Assembly (NCBI GenBank): GCA_008501785.1
Contig: QQUD01000628.1
Coordinates: 1-10,521, forward strand
Source of the DNA: Chloroflexota bacterium
GTDB taxonomy: Bacteria; Chloroflexota; Anaerolineae; Promineifilales; Promineifilaceae
Direction: 5' to 3'
Length of the DNA: 10,521 bases
Numbering within the stretch: position 1 is the first letter of the stretch; each line of letters begins with the position of its first letter. A model generated the notes under the pieces. The model did no database searches. It had not been told where the DNA came from and worked only from the letters and a program-made list of their open reading frames with translations. Of this stretch, positions 6,470-10,521 are shown piece by piece. The position numbers were made by a program, and so were the translations under genes.

Positions 6470-7477
6470 TTAATTAATTTCCGTTGACTGTTTTTTGTTG
6501 ACTGTTTCTAAACGGCCGTTTTCCTCCCCCCTCCTACTCAACGCATACAGCGCCCCATACCCCTCAATTACTAACGACGACGTCACAGCACCCATTCTAG
6601 CAGCCTGTACCGGATCGGCTGTTTGCGACAAACCAACCATAAACCCACCACAAAACGAGTCACCGGCGCCGGTGACATCGATGATGCGTGAATCGTTATA
6701 TTTGTGATAGGCAGGAATGTGGGTAGAACGGCCGTTTTCCCCCTCCTGCACCAAAACACCCTGTTTCCCATTTTTCACCACCACCACCGTCGCCCCCCAC
6801 CGGCAAAGCGTTTTTGCCGCATCCCGCAAATCGACATCATTGCCAAACAGTGAACGCACTTCCATGGCGCTGGGCAAAAACACATCAATTTGTCGTAAGA
6901 GTTGTTGAATGAATGTTTGTCGGTCTGGAACCATGTAGCGCTCGCCAGGATCGCAGCAAATTTGCTGTACGCCACGCTGTCGCAGTAGGGGGGGAACACT
7001 TAAGTGGGTCGCAAGGGAGATTGGGGAGAGATGAACGGCCGTTACCCCATCATACGCCTCCGGCCAATCATCAGGTCGCACTGCCAAGGGTTCAAAATTG
7101 TGTGGGTCGTCCTGACCGGGTGTCGAATGCACGTAATCGCTCAATGCTTCCGGCAGTGGTTGCCCAATTCGGGCAAAATGAGCGGCTGGGTTGGTGTCAT
7201 CACGTGGACCACTGGCACGATAAGCAAAAAAAGTGCGATGATCTTGATGCCCAGGAATGCGTACCAACCCGTCAATTCCAAACCCAGTTTTCCGCAAACG
7301 ATCTAACCATGCCTGCGGATAATTCGCGCCAATTCGCGCCCATAACCCAACCTCATCCGACCACAGCGCAGCCCCCACTGCCGCATACAGCGCATTACCT
7401 CCCACCTCACCAACCCGCGCCTCACCCTCATGGGTAATCAAATAATCAATTCGCATACCACCACAAGTTATAAACAT
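6470..7477 (-). CDS. PfkB-family carbohydrate kinase
   Basis: 335 residues, the usual size for ribokinase-like sugar kinases, which transfer phosphate from ATP to a sugar hydroxyl in the cytoplasm. The second PfkB signature is intact: IDVTGAGDSFCGGF with the anion hole GAGD and catalytic Asp at D273. The N-terminal double Gly (VGEVGGNALYAA, G26-G27) and the substrate-closing region are present, and VVVVKNGKQG at 231-240 matches the ATP-domain strand. Substrate cannot be named. Neighbouring an SIS-domain isomerase-like gene, it recalls the fructoselysine pair FrlD/FrlB, but this is only analogy. No Shine-Dalgarno sequence precedes the ATG: the upstream bases on the coding strand are pyrimidine-rich after a large hairpin. 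The next ATG (M8) would remove the first beta strand, so 7477 is kept. The last 12 residues (ETVNKKQSTEIN) come from an 11-bp direct repeat and look dispensable. Confidence 0.92.
   Translation of the reverse strand: MFITCGGMRIDYLITHEGEARVGEVGGNALYAAVGAALWSDEVGLWARIGANYPQAWLDRLRKTGFGIDGLVRIPGHQDHRTFFAYRASGPRDDTNPAAHFARIGQPLPEALSDYVHSTPGQDDPHNFEPLAVRPDDWPEAYDGVTAVHLSPISLATHLSVPPLLRQRGVQQICCDPGERYMVPDRQTFIQQLLRQIDVFLPSAMEVRSLFGNDVDLRDAAKTLCRWGATVVVVKNGKQGVLVQEGENGRSTHIPAYHKYNDSRIIDVTGAGDSFCGGFMVGLSQTADPVQAARMGAVTSSLVIEGYGALYALSRRGEENGRLETVNKKQSTEIN
6483..6507. repeat. 11-bp direct repeat GTTGACTGTTT at the 3' end of the kinase gene
   Basis: Two exact copies, 6483-6493 and 6497-6507, separated by TTT. 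They code the C-terminal tail of the kinase. They stand three bases from an AACGGCCGTT site (6511-6520). Confidence 0.8.
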
Positions 7478-7491
7478 AGGAAGGGGGGAGC

Positions 7492-7541
7492 TAGAGCTAG
7501 AGCTAGAGGAAGAATAACTCCTTCCTCTAGCTCTAGCTCTA
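7492..7541. repeat. 21-bp perfect hairpin built from CTAGAG hexamer repeats
   Basis: Arms 7492-7512 and 7521-7541 pair perfectly over 21 bp around the 8-base loop AATAACTC. The arms consist of reiterated CTAGAG plus GGAAG. It fills the 68-bp gap between the stop codon of the SIS gene (7546) and the kinase start (7477). Neither strand has a T-run after the stem, so it is not a standard intrinsic terminator. It may act as an mRNA stabiliser or processing site that sets unequal expression of the two genes, or be a small mobile repeat; the copy number elsewhere in the genome is unknown. Confidence 0.9.
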
Positions 7542-7545
7542 CTCT

Positions 7546-8748
7546 CTAGCTAATGCGGTGACTCGTGCGGATGCGGGAGATGCCGCCGCCGCCTTCGGCG
7601 CTGCGGCCGCCGCTGAAGTCACGGAAATAGGGTTCGATTAAAAATTGGGCCCGATAGGCGGCAAATAGGGTGCCAGGCAGGCAGGTGAGCAGAGGCGAGA
7701 AGCATTCACGGATTGGGGCGGCAATGGGGAGATGGGTATCGAAAACGGCCGTTTTCACCAACTCGCTTCCCACAGGTGCAACCAGTGCCACGCGCCGCCC
7801 AATTGTTTTGGCTGCTGTTGCTATTTCTTGCGTGCGATCTGCATCACGTTTGTTAGCGCTGATCAAAAAGGTGGGCGTGTTCACCTGCTTTTCAAAATAT
7901 TGCAGATGTGCCCACTCCTCGATGTCTTGCGGAACGGCCGTGTCGCCACATGCCTCAATCATCTTTGCCGCCGAAAAGTGCGCCGTGCCATAATTTGGCC
8001 CAGCCCCACAAAACACAAAGCGGTCCGCATCCAGCCACGATGCTGCCAATGTGCGTGCTGCTGGATCGCTGAGCGCAATGGTCTGCTCCATCAAATCAGC
8101 GATGCCTGCTAATTCATGACGCAGCTTATTTGCAGCCGTTTTGGTGAGGTGGCTGCGCTTTTCGCCCACATGGATGGCAGTCAGGTAAAGGGCCAACTGA
8201 GACGCAATGTAGCTGCGCGTGCCGGGAACAATCATGCCTTGCAGTTCATCAGGAAGTGGCGGAACGGCCGTTTTCAGAATAATCTCCGCCTCCTGCGCCA
8301 ACGCCCCCGTCGGATTACCAGTTACGGCCACCGTAGTCGCACCGGCCTGCCGCGCCAACGCCAATGCTTCTGCTGTGCGGCTCACCTGTCCGCTCACCGA
8401 AACACCCATCACCAGATTCGCCCCATCCGGCAAAAAATCAGCACCATATCGGGCAAACTGCATCGCCGTCATCGGCTCACAAGGCAGCCCCGCCAGCTCC
8501 TCAAACGCCAATTCCGCATTCAAAGGCGTATGATAACTGTCCCCACACCCCACCAAAAACACCCGCTGCGTATCCCGACATAACAAATCGGACAAAGCAG
8601 CCCGCACCACCTGTACCAACCCATCCACCATCCCCCGCACCAACTCCGGCAGCGTATCCACCTGCTGATGCAGCGCCGATCTCTCCCTTTCCCATTCCCC
8701 GTTTTTTGTTTTTTGCTTTCCGTTTTCCGTTTTTTGTTTCCCGTTCAT
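7546..8748 (-). CDS. Two-SIS-domain sugar-phosphate isomerase/deglycase-like protein (AgaS/FrlB/GlmS-isomerase type)
   Basis: 400 residues. SIS domains bind phosphosugars and here form the isomerase half of GlmS without the glutaminase domain. SIS 1 carries VFLVGCGDSYHTPLNAELA and the phosphate-binding VMGVSVSGQVSRTAEAL, then TTVAVTGNPTGALAQEA. A middle segment VPGTRSYIASQLALY corresponds to the GlmS region linking the two domains. SIS 2 starts with RFVFCGAGPNYGTAHFSAAKM and includes the glutamate-rich DIEEWAHLQYF. The tail is Gly/Arg-rich (FSGGRSAEGGGGISRIRTS). The start at 8748 is preferred over 8796 because it makes an ATGA overlap with the upstream glycosyltransferase stop and GGAG stands nine bases upstream. 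Residues 2-18 are a low-complexity 21-bp repeat. With the downstream PfkB kinase it suggests kinase-plus-isomerase/deglycase processing of a sugar derivative; the substrate is unknown. Confidence 0.88.
   Translation of the reverse strand: MNGKQKTENGKQKTKNGEWERERSALHQQVDTLPELVRGMVDGLVQVVRAALSDLLCRDTQRVFLVGCGDSYHTPLNAELAFEELAGLPCEPMTAMQFARYGADFLPDGANLVMGVSVSGQVSRTAEALALARQAGATTVAVTGNPTGALAQEAEIILKTAVPPLPDELQGMIVPGTRSYIASQLALYLTAIHVGEKRSHLTKTAANKLRHELAGIADLMEQTIALSDPAARTLAASWLDADRFVFCGAGPNYGTAHFSAAKMIEACGDTAVPQDIEEWAHLQYFEKQVNTPTFLISANKRDADRTQEIATAAKTIGRRVALVAPVGSELVKTAVFDTHLPIAAPIRECFSPLLTCLPGTLFAAYRAQFLIEPYFRDFSGGRSAEGGGGISRIRTSHRIS
8689..8745 (-). repeat. 21-bp imperfect tandem repeat in the 5' end of the SIS gene
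   Basis: On the coding strand two 21-base units starting AACGGGAAACAAAAAACGG and AACGGAAAGCAAAAAACA are followed by a partial third (AACGGGGAATGG). They encode NGKQKTE, NGKQKTK and NGEWE. The units are A-rich and built from AACGG, the half-site of the iterated palindrome. They add a disordered N-terminus ahead of the SIS fold. Confidence 0.8.
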
Positions 8749-9626
8749 TTCGTCGTCTCCACCCGCTGCCATAACTCCGATAACGGCCGTTTCCACACCC
8801 TAACATTCCAAAACACCAACCCCCACAAATGCAGCCGCGCCGCAAACAGCAGCAGCGTCCACCACAGTTCACGGCCGTTTTGTGCAAACCGTAATGCCAA
8901 CTGTGTGCCGTGAATCGCTTCTAATTTAGCCGAGCGCATGCGGAAAGGCGAATTTCTGACATATTCTTGCGCATAGCCACCGGCAGAGCGTACTTTTTGC
9001 AGCAGCCAATCCGCATAAGTTGTTGGATATTTTACAAAAACTTTGGCATCTGGTGCGTACCGGATTTGCCAGCCTTTCCCGGCAATGATATGTGAAATAA
9101 CAGCATCTTCGGCCAGTGCGTCTGTGGGAATGGTAGGCATGAGGCTTTTGCGATAGGCAAAAAGGTAGCCAGAACACAGTAAAAATTGTCCAGCTTGATC
9201 GCGCCGCAGCCGTTCTTGATGTGCGCCATGCACCAGCAAGCGCGACCAATAGCCGAGTTTGGTAATGCGGGGACTAATGCTCACAGGCTGTCCGGTAACA
9301 GCACCCACAGAGGCGTCTTGAAATGGCGCGAGCAACGACGAGATGACATTTTCATCAACAAGGACATCCCCATCAGTCAAAATTACGATGTCATGTTGTG
9401 CCGCTTGCAAGCCAATGTTGAGCGCAGTTGGTTTGCCGAGTTGGGGGTCTTTGCAATGTTTGACGCGGGCGTCTATTTGCGTGTAATGGTGAATAACGGC
9501 CGTTGTTTCCACATCTGGACAAACAACAAGCAGCTCTGCATCCGCAGGCATTTGCGGTAAAAATGCTGCAATAGCCGGACCAATCGTTTCCGGTTCACGA
9601 TACGCGGTGATGATGATGGAATACAT
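8745..9626 (-). CDS. GT2-family glycosyltransferase
   Basis: 293 residues with a GT-A fold. The N-terminus MYSIIITAYREPETI is the nucleotide-sugar-binding strand; CKDPQLGKPTALNIGL matches the usual 'GKxxALNxGL' region; LTDGDV gives the DXD-like metal site (D85, D87); LAEDAV holds the probable catalytic acidic pair (E173, D174); QKVR at 210-213 corresponds to the QxxRW site. These are features of processive and polysaccharide-type inverting GT2 enzymes. A hydrophobic stretch at about 255-275 may attach it to the membrane. The donor and acceptor are not predictable. The TGA stop overlaps the SIS-gene ATG as ATGA, which suggests translational coupling. No Shine-Dalgarno is visible before the ATG at 9626 (the coding strand reads TTTCTTCCATT), although the protein start fits the family well. 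Confidence 0.9.
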   Translation of the reverse strand: MYSIIITAYREPETIGPAIAAFLPQMPADAELLVVCPDVETTAVIHHYTQIDARVKHCKDPQLGKPTALNIGLQAAQHDIVILTDGDVLVDENVISSLLAPFQDASVGAVTGQPVSISPRITKLGYWSRLLVHGAHQERLRRDQAGQFLLCSGYLFAYRKSLMPTIPTDALAEDAVISHIIAGKGWQIRYAPDAKVFVKYPTTYADWLLQKVRSAGGYAQEYVRNSPFRMRSAKLEAIHGTQLALRFAQNGRELWWTLLLFAARLHLWGLVFWNVRVWKRPLSELWQRVETTK

Positions 9627-9642
9627 AATGGAAGAAATAAAT

Positions 9643-9707
9643 GGTTTATTGGTTTATTGGGCAAACTCAATTCACAAATACACAAATATACAAGTACACA
9701 AATATAC
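9643..9707. repeat. AT-rich short tandem repeats between the glycosyltransferase and the protease gene
   Basis: GGTTTATT occurs twice in tandem (9643-9658). CACAAATA-type units follow (9673-9707), with CACAAATATAC repeated exactly at 9681-9691 and 9697-9707. The block fills most of the 85-bp gap upstream of the glycosyltransferase. Apparent coding here is only the repeat read through. Confidence 0.75.
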
Positions 9708-9711
9708 TGTT

Positions 9712-10518
9712 TTACGTCATCTCGCTGCCGGATGGCGCATCAGTGCTGCTGTAAACAACGGAAACACCTTTAATGCGGCTGATGATGTTTTCGGTGGCTG
9801 CAATGAGCAGCATGAACATCAAATCTACACCAATTGCAATTGAAAATGCCAGGCCCAAATAGCCAAACACGACTGTTGCTGGTTGAGTCAGCCCATCAAT
9901 AACGGCCGTTCCAAGTCCCAGCACGTAAAGCACAATGCCTAAGCCACTCATGATCAGCAAAAATGCAGGCCAAGCCCGACGATCTGACTTGCTGGGTAAC
10001 ATGCCATTTGAAATGGCAAACAGCAGGTACAGCCACAGTAAAACGTCATTGGTTTGGAAAAATTCGCCCAAAGCCGTGGAGAGGGTGTCGATGTGACCAG
10101 ATTGGATGGCAGCAGCGAGATTAGTGACGCTGAAGACACGGTAGCCGATGAGGATGATAACGGCCGTTCCCACTAACAGCGGCGCACCCCCAATAATGCT
10201 TTCCCGAATCGGCCCTAAATTGCGCCCTTTGTAATATTCCACATACCCCAACTGCACCGTACCATCATCCTGCATTTTGGGAATGATCGAAAACGTGCCA
10301 GTGCGAACCCCGAGCAATGTGGCTGACAACCAATGGCTCAACTCATGCAAAAATACTCCCGGCAGCAGAACCAGCGCATATAAAATAACCGCACCCTCCG
10401 ATTTTCCCGTCAGCATTAGCGCAATCCCATGCAAATGCATATGAATCCACCGCTGCAAAAAGATCAAAACCGGAATTGCCAGCGCCACCCAGATAAACGG
10501 CATGAGGTTAGGGTCCAC
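9712..10518 (-). CDS. Membrane HExxH metalloprotease-like protein (M50/S2P-like), start uncertain
   Basis: 268 residues, strongly hydrophobic with about five or six membrane segments. FLHELSHWL at 57-64 carries HExxH (H58, E59, H62), the zinc-binding motif of membrane metalloproteases. SNGMLPSKSDRRAW (170-183) resembles the second conserved region of site-2-protease-like families, with D179 as possible third zinc ligand. In the M50 family such enzymes cut membrane-embedded regulators, but many small relatives have no known substrate. The C-terminal tail (about 250-268) is polar. The first codon seen is GTG at 10518, three bases from the window edge; ATG at 10503 is an alternative, and the true start may lie outside. 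It is separated from the glycosyltransferase by an 85-bp repeat region and may be a separate transcript. Two copies of AACGGCCGTT lie inside it. Confidence 0.8.
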   Translation of the reverse strand: MDPNLMPFIWVALAIPVLIFLQRWIHMHLHGIALMLTGKSEGAVILYALVLLPGVFLHELSHWLSATLLGVRTGTFSIIPKMQDDGTVQLGYVEYYKGRNLGPIRESIIGGAPLLVGTAVIILIGYRVFSVTNLAAAIQSGHIDTLSTALGEFFQTNDVLLWLYLLFAISNGMLPSKSDRRAWPAFLLIMSGLGIVLYVLGLGTAVIDGLTQPATVVFGYLGLAFSIAIGVDLMFMLLIAATENIISRIKGVSVVYSSTDAPSGSEMT

Positions 10519-10521
10519 AAT

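Larger units (their letters stand above)
1229..10167. repeat. Highly iterated palindrome ACGGCCGT / AACGGCCGTT (17 dispersed copies)
   Basis: The 8-mer ACGGCCGT begins at 1229, 2835, 3179, 3397, 3910, 6298, 6512, 6728, 7035, 7745, 7934, 8264, 8783, 8871, 9496, 9902 and 10160. Twelve are the full AACGGCCGTT. The longest is GAAAACGGCCGTTTTC at 7741-7756. Within genes it codes Thr-Ala-Val eight times, Asn-Gly-Arg six times and Arg-Pro-Leu twice, and one copy is non-coding, so the DNA word rather than the peptide is conserved. A 7-of-8 variant is at 1737. Confidence 0.95.

Noticed and set aside
6913..7437. Plus-strand 174-residue open frame
   Set aside because: Antisense to the PfkB kinase; composition is His/Pro-rich and has no domain.
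7492..7541. Intrinsic terminator between SIS and kinase genes
   Set aside because: The stem is perfect but no T-run follows on either strand, so it is listed as a hairpin repeat instead.
8116..8774. Plus-strand open frames of 104-155 residues
   Set aside because: Antisense to the SIS gene; Arg/Pro-rich shadows without starts or motifs.
9607..9843. Plus-strand 78-residue frame reading through the CACAAATA repeats
   Set aside because: Its middle is a translated microsatellite and it overlaps the ends of two convincing minus-strand genes.

Overview
The window reads as bacterial chromosome, most likely Chloroflexota (Anaerolineae-like). This rests on a membrane-anchored surface protein with long Pro/Thr 'TPTPT' linkers and on the general style of the housekeeping genes; no marker gene settles it. 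There is no rRNA, tRNA, transposase or CRISPR array. One striking genome-wide-type signal is present: the 8-bp palindrome ACGGCCGT occurs 17 times (about 0.16 expected by chance) and 12 of these are the full 10-mer AACGGCCGTT, in all reading frames and on genes of both strands. It behaves like a highly iterated palindrome comparable in style to cyanobacterial HIP1.

Left part (1-3460, minus strand): a CRISPR interference module. A single uninterrupted reading frame starts at 3020 and leaves the window at its left edge, giving 1006 visible residues. Its first ~320 residues are a complete HTH-WYL-type transcriptional regulator. The rest is a complete HD-nuclease plus DExH-helicase Cas3, most like type I-E. 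The two are fused with only about ten residues between them. Upstream is a 68-residue winged-helix-like protein whose leader is nearly identical to that of the fusion gene. A perfect inverted repeat TGTTGCC-N5-GGCAACA lies just upstream of the small gene, and separate half-sites of it sit around the fusion gene's promoter, which suggests that one of the two DNA-binding proteins regulates both. The Cascade, cas1/cas2 genes and array, if present, would lie to the left of the window.

Middle (3676-5304, plus strand): an unrecognised 542-residue protein with two N-terminal membrane segments, two Pro/Thr-rich linkers (one a 21-bp tandem repeat) and two small Cys-bounded extracellular domains. It converges on the next operon at a bidirectional terminator (5383-5421).

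Right part (5440-10521, all minus strand): in transcription order an HExxH membrane metalloprotease-like protein, a GT2-type glycosyltransferase, a two-SIS-domain sugar-phosphate isomerase/deglycase-like protein, a PfkB-family sugar kinase, and an aldo/keto reductase of the L-glyceraldehyde-3-phosphate reductase (YghZ/Gpr) type. The glycosyltransferase and SIS genes overlap by ATGA. SIS and kinase are separated by 68 bp filled by a 21-bp perfect hairpin, and kinase and reductase by 34 bp, so the last four may be one transcription unit for handling a phosphorylated sugar derivative. The iterated palindrome is dense here (12 sites in 3.9 kb) and sparse in the CRISPR and surface-protein part (5 in the first 6.2 kb), which may mark the left part as more recently acquired.
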